DNA of 64,000 nucleotides from Parahaliea maris (GTDB lineage: Bacteria; Pseudomonadota; Gammaproteobacteria; Pseudomonadales; Halieaceae), in the NCBI RefSeq assembly GCF_008064665.1, contig NZ_VRZA01000001.1:682001-746000 (forward strand), in the 5' to 3' direction. Position 1 is the first letter of the stretch, and every line of letters starts with the position of its first letter. The position numbers were made by a program, and so were the translations under genes. Shown here piece by piece: positions 9,594-18,754 of the stretch. The notes under the pieces are model-generated. The model saw only the letters and a program-made list of their open reading frames with translations. It searched no databases and was not told the origin of the DNA.

Positions 9594-10631
9594 TCAGCTC
9601 GACGAGGGCGAGGATTCGGCGTAGGTCCGCTTGATTTCCAGGATCTCCGGCAACGTCTCGCGCAGCAGGCCAACCAGGTGAGGGTCGAAGTGGGTCCCGG
9701 CGGAGGCCTCGATCATGTCGAGGGCGTCGTCGACACTCCATTCCTCCTTGTAGGGCCGCCTGGACGTCAGCGCGTCAAAAACATCGGCAATGGCCACGAT
9801 ACGCCCAACCCGGGGAATTGCATCTCCTGCCAGGCCCCCGGGGTACCCGCTACCGTCCCACTTTTCGTGGTGAGTCAGGGCGATGGTGCGCGCCATCTGC
9901 AGAAGGTCGGAGCTGTCTTCCCCGATGATGGCCGCACCGATCTCGCAGTGGCCTTTCATCACCTCAAATTCCACTTCGTCGAGTTTCGCAGGCTTCTTCA
10001 GAATCTCGTCCGGCACGCCGATCTTGCCAATATCGTGCATGGGCGAGGCGTTGAACAGGGTTTCCGCATCCTCTTCGCTCATTCCCGCCGCGAGGCCGAT
10101 GACCCGGGCGTAATGGCTCATCCGGATCACGTGCAAGCCGGTCTGGTCGTCCTTGTACTCCGCGGCGCGGCCCAGGCGCTGAATGATCTGCAGGCGTGTT
10201 TCATGCAGTTCCCGGGTGCGCTCCCGCACCTTGCGATCCAGCTCCCGGTTCTGGTTGTACAGCGCCAGTTGGGTCTTTACCCGGGCTTTCACCACCGGGG
10301 GACTGATCGGCTTGGTAATGTAATCCGCCGCCCCCAGTTCGAAGCCGTGCAACTCGTCCTGCAGACCAATTTTGGCGGTGATAAACAGAATGGGAATGTG
10401 ACGGGTGGTAGCGTCCGCCTTGAGGAACTCGCAGACTTCGTAGCCATCGATACCCGGCATCATGACATCCAGCAGGATAATGTCCGGCGGCGCCTTGCGG
10501 GCAATTTCCAGGGCCTTGTGACCATTGATGGCCGCCTTGACCTTGTAGTCATCCGACAGGATGTTCACCAGAAGGTCAATATTCTCCGGGGTGTCGTCCA
10601 CCACCAGTACCGTCGATTTCGCTTCGCTCAT
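9594..10631 (-). CDS. Response regulator with HD-GYP c-di-GMP phosphodiesterase domain
   Basis: The start at ATG 10631 (MSEAKSTVLVVDD) gives 345 residues. Residues 6-125 are a receiver domain with phospho-acceptor Asp55 (LLDVMMPG). Residues about 150-340 are an HD-GYP domain with HDIGKIGVPD (His199-Asp200), HHEKWDGSGYPGG (GYP 262-264) and DVFDAL, all catalytic motifs intact. HD-GYP enzymes hydrolyse c-di-GMP to GMP. The gene lies 127 bp downstream of the hybrid kinase gene, which is its probable phosphodonor. A sequence upstream of the chosen start could extend the frame by 23 residues but looks like leader. Confidence 0.92.
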   Translation of the reverse strand: MSEAKSTVLVVDDTPENIDLLVNILSDDYKVKAAINGHKALEIARKAPPDIILLDVMMPGIDGYEVCEFLKADATTRHIPILFITAKIGLQDELHGFELGAADYITKPISPPVVKARVKTQLALYNQNRELDRKVRERTRELHETRLQIIQRLGRAAEYKDDQTGLHVIRMSHYARVIGLAAGMSEEDAETLFNASPMHDIGKIGVPDEILKKPAKLDEVEFEVMKGHCEIGAAIIGEDSSDLLQMARTIALTHHEKWDGSGYPGGLAGDAIPRVGRIVAIADVFDALTSRRPYKEEWSVDDALDMIEASAGTHFDPHLVGLLRETLPEILEIKRTYAESSPSSS

Positions 10632-10758
10632 TACCGATCTCGTCGCTCCACTGTAAATTGCAATCGTCGAAAACGTAGCATATGCCTGAACACAAGCCAC
10701 GTAAAAGCCGCGTCAATGCACAAATCCAGGGACGGCCCGGGCATCCTGTCTGGCGGCA

Positions 10759-13700
10759 TTACCCAGCGACACCCAGAGCCGCACGCAACTGCCCCAACAC
10801 CGCTTCGGCGCCATCGAAATCAAACCCTTCGAGGCAGCTCCCCATTTCAGACAACAGCGCCGTATGCCCCCCCATCCCCGGCATCTCCCGAAGGAACTCC
10901 AGTACCCCGGTAGCCGCAGTGTCATAGTCCTCCAGCAGCCCAGCCAGTTCTACCAGGGTCTGCTGCACGGCCTCCCGGTCAAGTTCTCCCGCGACAGCGG
11001 AAGGCGCCTCCTGCGCTTCCGCGGTCAAGCGAGAGATGCTCTCCAGTACGGGACTTAGTTGCGCAAGCACTTCGGACAACAGGACTTCCAGATCTTCCGG
11101 CGCTACCGCGTCACGGCAGCCGGCTTCGAGTGCGGCGGCGGCAGCCTGCACCCCGAAAGCACCGATATTGCCCGCCACGCCCTTCAGGGTATGGGCCAGA
11201 CGCTCCGCTGCGTGCTTGTCCTGCTCCTTGCGGGAATCCGCAAAGGCCGCCGCAAAATCCTGCTGGGCGCTCAGGAACCTGCCGAGCAGGCGACGATAAA
11301 GCTCACTATTGCCCTGCGCGGTGGCCAGCCCGCGTCCGGTATCAATGCCCGGCAGTGCGGGGAGAGCGATTGCTTCCGTCCTGGCGTCGCCCGAAGGGAG
11401 CGGCACCTCGTCATGCCGCGAAGCCCGACGCGGGGTAATCCACCTGGCCATGGTACGGAACAGTTCCGCCACGTTAACAGGCTTGGCGATATGATCGTTC
11501 ATACCCGCCGCGATGACCTTTTCCCGGTCCCCGACCATGGCATTGGCCGTCATCGCCAGCACCGGCAGGCCCGACAGGCCCTCCCGGCGACGGATTTCAC
11601 GGGTGGCCTCGTAGCCATCCATCACGGGCATCTGGCAGTCCATCAACACCCCGTCGTATTGACGGGTGTCCAGCAGCTCAAGCGCCTCCTGGCCATTGCA
11701 TGCCACCTCAACGCTCACGCCATTGGACACGAGCAATTCGCAAGCCAGCTCCTGGTTGATCTCGTTGTCTTCCACCAGCAGCACGTGCGCGCCCCGGAGT
11801 TTGGCGATCGATTCGTCGAAAGCGTCCTGACGGAAGCTGGCGGCGGTGTCGTGGACCGTCTCCCGTCCCAGGCCGACCATGATGGCATCCAGCAGACTGG
11901 AGGGCGTCACCGGCTTGCTGAGGAAACCTTTCACCGCAACACTTTCTGAAGCCTGGCGGGCTTCTTCCCGACCGTGGGCGGTCACCATGATAATGGTGGG
12001 CACCGTGTGATAGGGTGCGCGGCCCTGTATCACCCGCGCTGTTTCCACCCCGTCAATACCGCCCATTCTCCAGTCGAGGAGCACCACCTGATAGTGCTCT
12101 CCCGCAGCCTGGCCGGCGATTTTCTCCAGCGCCGCCTCCCCGCTGGCGGCCTGGTCCACCCGCATGCCGAAGGACTCCAGGATGGCACAGAGGATCTCCC
12201 GCGATGAGGTGTTGTCGTCCACCACCAATACCCGCAGCGTGCCGAGGACCGACGCCTGATCCCGTATACTCGGGCGCTGCATTTTCTGGCGCGCAAAGCG
12301 GGCGGTAAAGCGGAAGTCGCTGCCTTCCCCCAGCGCGCTGTCGACCCATATGTCGCCCTCCATCTGCTCGACCAGGCTCTTGCTGATCGCCAGCCCGAGG
12401 CCCGAGCCGCCGTACTTGCGGGTGGTGGAGGTGTCCGCCTGGGAGAAGGAGCTGAACAGGTTTTGCTGTTGTTCCGGGCTCATGCCGATACCGGAATCCT
12501 GCACGCTGAATTCGAGGCGCACCGACGCCTCGGTCAGCTCACGAATCCAGACGCGAATCAACACTTCCCCGGCATCAGTAAACTTCACCGCATTGTTGCC
12601 AAGATTGATCAGGATCTGCCCCAGGCGCAGCGGATCACCCACCAGGGCGGTGGGCAATTCGGGGGGTAAATCGAACAGCAGCTCCAGGCCCTTTTCCTCG
12701 GCCTTCAGCCCCACCAGGTTGGCGAAGTTATCGAGCACATCCTCCAGTTGGAAATCGATGGTCTCCATCTCCATCTTGCCGGCCTCGATTTTGGAGAAGT
12801 CCAGGATGTCATTGATGATGCCCAGCAGTGACTCCGCCGAGCGGTGCACCTTCTGGATATAGCCCCGCTGTTTGGGGTCGAGCTCCGCCTCCAGCGCCAG
12901 GTAGGACATGCCGATGATCGCGTTCATCGGGGTGCGGATTTCATGAGACATGTTGGCCAGGAAATTGCTCTTCGCACGGTTCGCCTCATTGGCCGCTTCC
13001 CGGGCCTCCTCGAGGTCCGTAATATCGCGGGAAAGGCTGAGAATGCCCATGGTTTTGCCGGCCGCGGTCAGCAGTGGTTTCTTGATGGTGCTCACCCAGC
13101 CGCGGCGGTCGCCGTAGTGAATGATGTCCTCGGTCAGCTCCATCACCTCGCCACTGGCCATGACGTCCTCGTCCAGCGCCGGGTTGAGGTTGATCCGCGA
13201 GTTCTCCTGCAATATTTCAGCGTGGGTCCGGCCGACCAGTTTGTGCCAGTCATCGTAACCCAGCAATCTCGCAAGAGGCTTGCTCACGGCCACAAAGCGC
13301 AGTTTGCGGTCCTTCATGTAGACCAGGTCGGAAGTGCTCTCGAGGAAGTTACTGAAGTCCCGGCTGAGACGCTCTGCGGTCTCCCTCGCCTGCACCAGTT
13401 CGGTGATATCGGTGGACACCCCGCCCACGCCAATGACGTCACCGTCGGCGTCCCTCACCGGAAACTTGTAGGACATGTAGACTTCCTCTGTCCCGTCCGG
13501 GTGGGTGAGTGTTTCCTCAGTCTGCAATGTTTCTCCCGACCGCATGACCTCCCGATCGTTCTCCACCAGCTGATTGGCGACGTCCTGGGCGAGGAAATCC
13601 TCATCCTTGAGGCCATGGGAGTCTTCACCCAGGCGCCGCATGACCCGCTCCCAGACCTTGTTGTAGAGCATGTAACGGCTCTCCAGGTCCTTCATGTAGA

Positions 13701-16700
13701 TCAGCGCAGGCGAGTTCTCAAGCACGGTCTCCAGCATGGCGCGACTTTTACTGAGCTCCGCAGTACGCTCCTCGACCTTGTCTTCCAGTTCGTCCCGGGC
13801 ACGCACCAGCGAACGGTTGGCCCGGCTGCCTATCCACACGCTGAAGCCCATCAGGCCGAGGGAAAGGAACAGGGTGACACCGAGGACAAGGTAGAGCGTG
13901 TTGCGCGAGATCCGATAGGAGGCCAGGGCCTCTGACTGGTCAATTTCGGTCGCCAGGCCGAGTCCCAGCACATCGTCCCATATCCAGGCACTGTGAACCG
14001 GGACACCGCGGTAGTCGTGTGAGCCGTCTGTCAGCTGCCCGCCACCGCCCCGCAGCAGCCTGGTCACCATGGCGGTGAGCGGATGCGCTTCATTTCCCAC
14101 ACCTTCGCGGCTAACCGAGCGGTCCAGCAGCGGCACGTTCAGGATGCTGCTCTGACCGTCATCCAGCAGCCCCTGGGCCACCAGCTGGTCCGTGAAGCGA
14201 CTCTCGGAGAGCATCATCCCCTGATTGTTCACGGCATAGGTCTCGCCGGTCTCGCCGAAGTAGCCACGGGCAAAAATGTCGGAAAACTCCCTGGCGGGAT
14301 CCATACTCACCACCACGGCGGCGATTGGCTGCCCGCGGAAATCCCTCACCGGCGAGGCAAAATACATTCTGGCCTCACCGGTACCGGGAACCTTGACCGG
14401 TGGTATGAACACGGATTGACCGAAGAATACCGTGCCCTCCAGGGTCGGCAAAATATGCTGCAAAGGCGGATCATCGGAAAACACCGGCGTGCCGTCCCTG
14501 AGCAGCATGGCAAACTTCCAGCGCTTCAGGCCCGCTATCTGGTCACTAAGCACACCCTGAATCAAGCTTGAAGAGCGCCCCGCCTCCCCTTCCTCGGGTA
14601 CGGTGCGGGTGCCGAACAGGGTGGCGAGATCGGACTCTGCCGCCACCAGGGAGACCAGCTGCATGCGCCCGCGGACCCACATGTGGAGCGCATTGCGGGT
14701 GGACTCCAGGATCGCGGCCAGTGATTCGCCACTCTTTTCCCTGGCAACTTTTTCCTCCCGGGCCAGGGAATACCAGGTTGCCAGCAGGATCAGGGTGAGT
14801 ACTGAACAAACCCCGGCCAGCAGGAACAGCCTCAGCTTGCCCGACTCGTACATCCCCAGGAAGTCACCGCGCCGGCGGGCGAGTAGCACCGCACCCAGCA
14901 GAAAGGCCAGTCCCAGGAATACCATGCCGGATGCCAACTGGAACAGCGGCAGACGTGACAGCGTCTCCGCAGGCGCCCTGTCGACCAGCCGTTCAAACTC
15001 GGCGCCAACCCAGCGATTGCGTATAGAGGCGCGTTGCGCCGGGGTGATGCCGGCAATGACCTTGTTGAGAATGGCCACGAGTTCCGGCCAGTCCCTGCGC
15101 ACCCCCAGCGACAACTTGTACTCGAAGTCGGTCTGGAAATTGACCCGAAGACCGGACAGGGTGCGCGAATTGATCTGGTGGAGCGCCCCTAACTCATTGG
15201 CGATCATCCCGTCGATACTGCCCTCGGCAACACCTTTCAAGCCGTCCGCCAGGGAGTCGACATAGACGAGCTCGATGTCGGGGAATCGGTCCTGTACCCA
15301 TTCGGCTGCGGCATAGTCCCAGATAACACCCAGCTGCCGCCCCGCCATTTCACCGAGCCCGCCAATATCTTCCGTCTCCTTTGCGGTCACTACGACGGTG
15401 GAGATCGTCAGGTAAGGGTCGGTGAAAAGGTGCTTGTCCCGGCGGTCAGGGGTTTCGGTGATCGCCGATATGACATCCAGCGTTCCCGCCTCCGCCCGCA
15501 GCAGGACCTCGCGCCAGGTAAGACCCTGCACCACCTTGAACCTGACACCGAGCTGCTCCTGGAAGATTCGCAGGTAATCAGCGACCAGACCCTGGTGTTC
15601 GCCATCCCTGTCCACGTATTCGAAGGGGCGCCAGTCGGGGTCCACCCCGAGGCTGATCACAGGGTGTTCCGCGAGCCAGGCCAGCTCGGAGTCCAGCAGA
15701 ATGCCCGACCGGGAAGGCTCGACAGATTCCTGCGCGCGCCGGGATCCGAACCACCCGGCGAAAACCTGCGACCGCTCTTCCCGGGTAATCGCGGCAAAGG
15801 CCCTGGTGAGGATACCGTGCAGGACGGGTTCCTTGTTACTCACCAGCATGTGCAGGTGCTGGTTGCCCATATCGCTGGCAAATGAGCGCAAGCCCGCGAG
15901 TGCGTTCTCGCGAATGTAGTGCTCGATCACGCTCTGGGTGTCCATGGCAGCATCAACGGTCCCGGACAGCACGAGGTCGACCGCCTCGCTCATCGCGCCG
16001 ACTTCCACGATCTTCACGCCCGGCCTCGCCTGCCTCATCCTGGCGATCGATTTATAGCCACGGGGTATGGCCATGGTGTGGCCGTCCAGCGCATCCATGC
16101 TGTCGATCACGCTGTCCTCCCTGACGTAGACAAACTCCTTCAGCACCATGTAACCGGGCGTGTAGAAGCCAAACTGGCCCTGTTGCTCGGAATAGAAGGT
16201 GGCAGCCATCAGGTCGAGCGCGCCCGACCCCAGCCCCTCCAGGACGTCGGCGTAGGTGGCTGTGGGTACAAACTCGAAATCCAGGCCGGTACGTTCCGAC
16301 AGGAGCGCCAGGAAATCCACCGAGATGCCCTCGGCCGAACCGTCAGCGGCGATATCGAAGAACGGCATCCGTCCTGTTTCGTTACCTACACGGACCACAG
16401 GGTGCTGGCGAATCCAGTCGCGCTCCTGCGGACTGAGGCTGATTTCCGCCACAGATTGCAGAGAGTCCGGAGACACCTGGCGCAGCCTGCCCTCGACATG
16501 GCGGGTGAGCGCGTCCAGTGCGTCATCCAGCGCATCGACGTCCTGGATGTAGTCATCGCTTTCCAGTAGCGCCCGCTGGTGCTGGCCATCCAATTCACTG
16601 AACTGAGCAGCGAAGCGGTTTTCGAACGCCTGCAGGTGGCTGGTGGCCTCGTCGACCAGAGACCGCAGGCGGTCGTCAGAGCCCTCTCCGGCGCGTTCCA

Positions 16701-16968
16701 ATTCAGCAAGCAGCCCGTGCATCTCCCGCAGTGCTGCGTCATGCCGGGCCTGCCAGGCCTGCTCGCCCGAATAGGCGAATATGGTCATCGAGCTGGTCAG
16801 AACCTCACCCTGGTACTCCAGGTCACCGGCCATACCGGCCAGGGCGAGCAGACGCTCCTCCCCGGCATGAGGATCCTGCACCGGCGCTTGCGCCCTGGCC
16901 ACGACCGAAAATGTTATGGCGAAACACAGCAGCCACCACCCGGCGAGGGTGAACATTCCGGCTCTCAC
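10759..16968 (-). CDS. Very large BvgS/EvgS-like hybrid sensor histidine kinase
   Basis: 2069 residues. Visible order: signal peptide (1-27); helical segment (about 35-175); two tandem periplasmic solute-binding domains of SBP_bac_3 type (about 185-410 and 430-655); two membrane segments (about 678-698 and 712-733); a Cache-like extracytoplasmic domain (about 745-1010); a third membrane segment (about 1023-1047); two PAS domains (about 1075-1190 and 1205-1320); HisKA with His1342 (SHEIRTPMNA); HATPase with DSGIGM and GGSGLGLAI; receiver 1 with Asp1632; receiver 2 with Asp1777; and an HPt domain with His1926 (LAHTLKG). The phosphorelay is therefore complete in one chain. The GTG start overlaps the stop of the upstream SBP gene by four bases (GTGA). 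It likely senses a small solute through three binding domains and passes phosphate to the HD-GYP regulator downstream. Confidence 0.93.
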   Translation of the reverse strand: MRAGMFTLAGWWLLCFAITFSVVARAQAPVQDPHAGEERLLALAGMAGDLEYQGEVLTSSMTIFAYSGEQAWQARHDAALREMHGLLAELERAGEGSDDRLRSLVDEATSHLQAFENRFAAQFSELDGQHQRALLESDDYIQDVDALDDALDALTRHVEGRLRQVSPDSLQSVAEISLSPQERDWIRQHPVVRVGNETGRMPFFDIAADGSAEGISVDFLALLSERTGLDFEFVPTATYADVLEGLGSGALDLMAATFYSEQQGQFGFYTPGYMVLKEFVYVREDSVIDSMDALDGHTMAIPRGYKSIARMRQARPGVKIVEVGAMSEAVDLVLSGTVDAAMDTQSVIEHYIRENALAGLRSFASDMGNQHLHMLVSNKEPVLHGILTRAFAAITREERSQVFAGWFGSRRAQESVEPSRSGILLDSELAWLAEHPVISLGVDPDWRPFEYVDRDGEHQGLVADYLRIFQEQLGVRFKVVQGLTWREVLLRAEAGTLDVISAITETPDRRDKHLFTDPYLTISTVVVTAKETEDIGGLGEMAGRQLGVIWDYAAAEWVQDRFPDIELVYVDSLADGLKGVAEGSIDGMIANELGALHQINSRTLSGLRVNFQTDFEYKLSLGVRRDWPELVAILNKVIAGITPAQRASIRNRWVGAEFERLVDRAPAETLSRLPLFQLASGMVFLGLAFLLGAVLLARRRGDFLGMYESGKLRLFLLAGVCSVLTLILLATWYSLAREEKVAREKSGESLAAILESTRNALHMWVRGRMQLVSLVAAESDLATLFGTRTVPEEGEAGRSSSLIQGVLSDQIAGLKRWKFAMLLRDGTPVFSDDPPLQHILPTLEGTVFFGQSVFIPPVKVPGTGEARMYFASPVRDFRGQPIAAVVVSMDPAREFSDIFARGYFGETGETYAVNNQGMMLSESRFTDQLVAQGLLDDGQSSILNVPLLDRSVSREGVGNEAHPLTAMVTRLLRGGGGQLTDGSHDYRGVPVHSAWIWDDVLGLGLATEIDQSEALASYRISRNTLYLVLGVTLFLSLGLMGFSVWIGSRANRSLVRARDELEDKVEERTAELSKSRAMLETVLENSPALIYMKDLESRYMLYNKVWERVMRRLGEDSHGLKDEDFLAQDVANQLVENDREVMRSGETLQTEETLTHPDGTEEVYMSYKFPVRDADGDVIGVGGVSTDITELVQARETAERLSRDFSNFLESTSDLVYMKDRKLRFVAVSKPLARLLGYDDWHKLVGRTHAEILQENSRINLNPALDEDVMASGEVMELTEDIIHYGDRRGWVSTIKKPLLTAAGKTMGILSLSRDITDLEEAREAANEANRAKSNFLANMSHEIRTPMNAIIGMSYLALEAELDPKQRGYIQKVHRSAESLLGIINDILDFSKIEAGKMEMETIDFQLEDVLDNFANLVGLKAEEKGLELLFDLPPELPTALVGDPLRLGQILINLGNNAVKFTDAGEVLIRVWIRELTEASVRLEFSVQDSGIGMSPEQQQNLFSSFSQADTSTTRKYGGSGLGLAISKSLVEQMEGDIWVDSALGEGSDFRFTARFARQKMQRPSIRDQASVLGTLRVLVVDDNTSSREILCAILESFGMRVDQAASGEAALEKIAGQAAGEHYQVVLLDWRMGGIDGVETARVIQGRAPYHTVPTIIMVTAHGREEARQASESVAVKGFLSKPVTPSSLLDAIMVGLGRETVHDTAASFRQDAFDESIAKLRGAHVLLVEDNEINQELACELLVSNGVSVEVACNGQEALELLDTRQYDGVLMDCQMPVMDGYEATREIRRREGLSGLPVLAMTANAMVGDREKVIAAGMNDHIAKPVNVAELFRTMARWITPRRASRHDEVPLPSGDARTEAIALPALPGIDTGRGLATAQGNSELYRRLLGRFLSAQQDFAAAFADSRKEQDKHAAERLAHTLKGVAGNIGAFGVQAAAAALEAGCRDAVAPEDLEVLLSEVLAQLSPVLESISRLTAEAQEAPSAVAGELDREAVQQTLVELAGLLEDYDTAATGVLEFLREMPGMGGHTALLSEMGSCLEGFDFDGAEAVLGQLRAALGVAG

Positions 16969-17759
16969 GGGTGCACCTCCAGTTCCCGCTGCGGCAGGAA
17001 CCCGTACCTGCGCAGAATCTCCTGGTACTCGGGGCTGAGCAGGAAATCTTCGACAGCTTCCTCCAGTTCCGCCCTCAGCGCCGAGGCACGCGGGTATTTC
17101 CGCGATACAGCGATTGTCACGGGCAGGCTGAAGACCGGGGGGCTGAGCACACGAAGGGCTTTATCAATGCCCAGTTCAGCGGCCAGGTGAAGAAAGAAAG
17201 CCCCGTTGTTGATAGCCGCATCGAAGCGGCCGCCCAACAGACCCCGTAACTGCTCCTCGGAACTGTTGGCGAACTCCCTGTCCAGATAGCCCGCCCCGTC
17301 AAATTCCGCCCCGTAGGTCCAGCCGTAAATCTGGCCGATACGATAGTTGCGCAGGGAATCGAGATTGCCGTCGAACTGCATGTCACTGTCCGCGCGAACA
17401 ATCAGGTCCTGTGTCTCATGCACATGCGGTGTCGCGGTAAACAGAGCAAGCTTTGCCCGCTCAGGTGTTTCTGTCAGGTTGACCGTAAGATCCTGACGCC
17501 CGGCCCCCAGCTCATCGAGCATCACCTGCATGGTAGGAAACTGACTGCTCTCCACGCGATAGCCCAGCCGCTCACAGAGAGCGAGCACCACGTCATAGGA
17601 AACACCGCGGAATTCGCCATCGGCATCCGTGTAGTAGAAAGGAGGAAAATCATCGGGAACGGCAATCCGGAGCAAGGGCGCTTCACCGGCCGCCCGGCCT
17701 GCCATAGGAAACAGAGATGTCAGGAACAGCAAGGCAACAACCAGTAATCGCGCGTGCAA
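16965..17759 (-). CDS. Periplasmic solute-binding protein (SBP_bac_3 type)
   Basis: The 264-residue protein has an N-terminal signal peptide (LLVVALLFLTSLFPMAGRAAG) and one SBP_bac_3 domain beginning LLRIAVPDDFPPFYYTDADG. Family motifs include GVSYDVVLALCERLGY and LTETPERA. It starts with TTG, preceded by GGGGGAGG five bases away, a strong site that supports this start. It has no transporter neighbours: no permease or ATPase is next to it, and its stop overlaps the start of the hybrid kinase, which has similar domains. It most likely presents a ligand to the kinase, or is a detached sensor domain. Confidence 0.88.
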   Translation of the reverse strand: MHARLLVVALLFLTSLFPMAGRAAGEAPLLRIAVPDDFPPFYYTDADGEFRGVSYDVVLALCERLGYRVESSQFPTMQVMLDELGAGRQDLTVNLTETPERAKLALFTATPHVHETQDLIVRADSDMQFDGNLDSLRNYRIGQIYGWTYGAEFDGAGYLDREFANSSEEQLRGLLGGRFDAAINNGAFFLHLAAELGIDKALRVLSPPVFSLPVTIAVSRKYPRASALRAELEEAVEDFLLSPEYQEILRRYGFLPQRELEVHP

Positions 17760-17959
17760 ATCAACCTCCCCCAGTCACTGCACACCAACGTTCCAGCGAT
17801 GAACCGGATCAATCCTACTCTGATTCCCCTCCCCAGAGAAACCCCGCCTGAGGTGGTCGCTAACAGACAGGAGTGGTCCCGGAAAACGGATCGCCGAATA
17901 AAGCGTTCGGGGATGACGGAATGCCAGGCACAGAGATCACTGCGGCCACTCCATGAATA

Positions 17960-17985
17960 GGTAGCTCGTGCGAAGCACGGCTACC
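17960..17985. repeat. GTAG-headed REP-like palindrome, copy 1
   Basis: GGTAGCTCGTGC-GAA-GCACGGCTACC is an imperfect palindrome (one extra base on the left) with a GTAG/CTAC boundary. GTAG-headed palindromes are known in Stenotrophomonas (SMAG) and Pseudomonas as REP elements mobilised by RAYT transposases. A second copy lies 50 bp to the right. Confidence 0.65.
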
Positions 17986-18009
17986 GTACGCGAACCCACC
18001 CCACTAGAA

Positions 18010-18035
18010 GGTAGCTCGCGCGAAGCGCGGGTACC
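18010..18035. repeat. GTAG-headed REP-like palindrome, copy 2
   Basis: GGTAGCTCGCGC-GAA-GCGCGGGTACC has the same layout as copy 1, with compensating changes in the stem (GTGC/GCAC becomes GCGC/GCGC). Paired changes suggest selection for the hairpin rather than the primary sequence. It is in the same orientation as copy 1. Confidence 0.65.
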
Positions 18036-18044
18036 GAAGGCGGG

Positions 18045-18065
18045 GCAAATTGCACTGCAATTTGC
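18045..18065. repeat. Perfect 10-bp inverted repeat
   Basis: GCAAATTGCA and TGCAATTTGC flank a single base. It sits in the palindrome-rich block between the SBP gene and tRNA-Leu. The very short centre suits a protein-binding site or DNA cruciform better than an RNA hairpin. Confidence 0.6.
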
Positions 18066-18073
18066 GGCCGAGC

Positions 18074-18113
18074 CCGGCAATCGGTGAGCTGGCGCAGCCA
18101 GCGGGATTGCCGG
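18074..18113. repeat. Long two-part hairpin
   Basis: CCGGCAATC pairs with GATTGCCGG on the outside, and GCTGGC pairs with GCCAGC around GCA on the inside, giving a 40-nt two-stem hairpin. A smaller GGACT/AGTCC repeat follows at 18123-18137. It may be part of a composite repeat element with the GTAG palindromes. Confidence 0.6.
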
Positions 18114-18159
18114 ATACAGCGAGGACTGGTTTAGTCCCGCGAAGACGAAAAAACTGCCC

Positions 18160-18193
18160 AAAAAAGAAAGGCCTTCCATTTCTGAAAGGCCTC
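18160..18193 (-). terminator. Rho-independent terminator after tRNA-Leu
   Basis: On the minus strand AGGCCTTTC-AGAAAT-GGAAGGCCT (9 bp with one G:U) is followed by TTCTTTTTT. It lies 12 nt after the tRNA 3' end and should terminate the secG/tRNA-Leu transcript. Confidence 0.88.
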
Positions 18194-18204
18194 TCTACCA
18201 AGGT

Positions 18205-18290
18205 TGGTGCCGAAGGCGGGACTTGAACCCGCACGAGCATAGCTCACTACCCCCTCAAGATAGCGTGTCTACCAATTCCACCACTTCGGC
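18205..18290 (-). tRNA. tRNA-Leu (GAG)
   Basis: An 86-nt class II tRNA with encoded CCA. The acceptor stem is GCCGAAG/CTTCGGC, the anticodon loop is TTGAGGG (anticodon GAG), and the long variable arm typical of leucine tRNA is present. It lies 20 bp after secG, the same place as E. coli leuU. Confidence 0.96.
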
Positions 18291-18310
18291 ATAAAACGGG
18301 TGGGTACTGC

Positions 18311-18709
18311 TTACAGCTCCGGTACGTCGCCCTCCGGGGCGGACTCAACTTCCGGAATGCTGTCATTCACCTGCGGCAGATCGGAATCTGCGGTGTCAAC
18401 CGGCGCTGCCTGCTGTACACCCTGCTGCAGTTCAGCGGCGGGCGGAAGCTCCAGGCCCAGGTCGTCGACGGCGGTGGTGTTCTGCGTCGCCAGCAGGGCC
18501 AGGCCAAAACTGGAGGCGAAGAATAACACGACCAGCCAGGCCGTTGCCTTGGTCAACGCATTACCGCTGCCGGCACTGCCGAACAGGGTCTGGGAGGCGC
18601 CGGCGCCAAAAGACGCGCCCATGTCGGCTCCCTTGCCCTGCTGCAGCATGATCAGGCCAATAATGGCCAGCGCTACCAGCAGGTGAACGATCAGTATAAT
18701 CTGTTCCAT
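18311..18709 (-). CDS. secG: Preprotein translocase subunit SecG
   Basis: SecG is the small accessory subunit of the SecYEG channel in the inner membrane. The 132-residue protein has two membrane segments (about 3-21 and 55-75) and the signature LMLQQGKGADMGASFGAGASQTLFGS between them. The C-terminus is a hydrophilic acidic, proline-rich tail longer than in E. coli (110 residues). It lies 45 bp downstream of tpiA and 20 bp upstream of tRNA-Leu. Confidence 0.95.
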   Translation of the reverse strand: MEQIILIVHLLVALAIIGLIMLQQGKGADMGASFGAGASQTLFGSAGSGNALTKATAWLVVLFFASSFGLALLATQNTTAVDDLGLELPPAAELQQGVQQAAPVDTADSDLPQVNDSIPEVESAPEGDVPEL

Positions 18710-18754
18710 AATTTCCTTGCCCTCGCGGGCAGCATATCTTCAGGTGCCGCGGCT

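Larger units (their letters stand above)
17760..18159. other. Intergenic region without a convincing gene
   Basis: This stretch lies between the SBP gene start and the terminator after tRNA-Leu. I see no coding frame with family features. Its right half (17960-18137) is filled with palindromes, listed separately; the left part presumably carries the promoter of the SBP-kinase operon. Confidence 0.6.

Noticed and set aside
10631-10700. Upstream start for the HD-GYP regulator
   Set aside because: The 23 extra residues have no receiver-domain similarity; the ATG at 10631 fits the usual start of the domain.
17960-18113. Possible CRISPR array
   Set aside because: Only two GTAG palindromes, close together, without regular spacers or cas genes; REP-like is a better fit.
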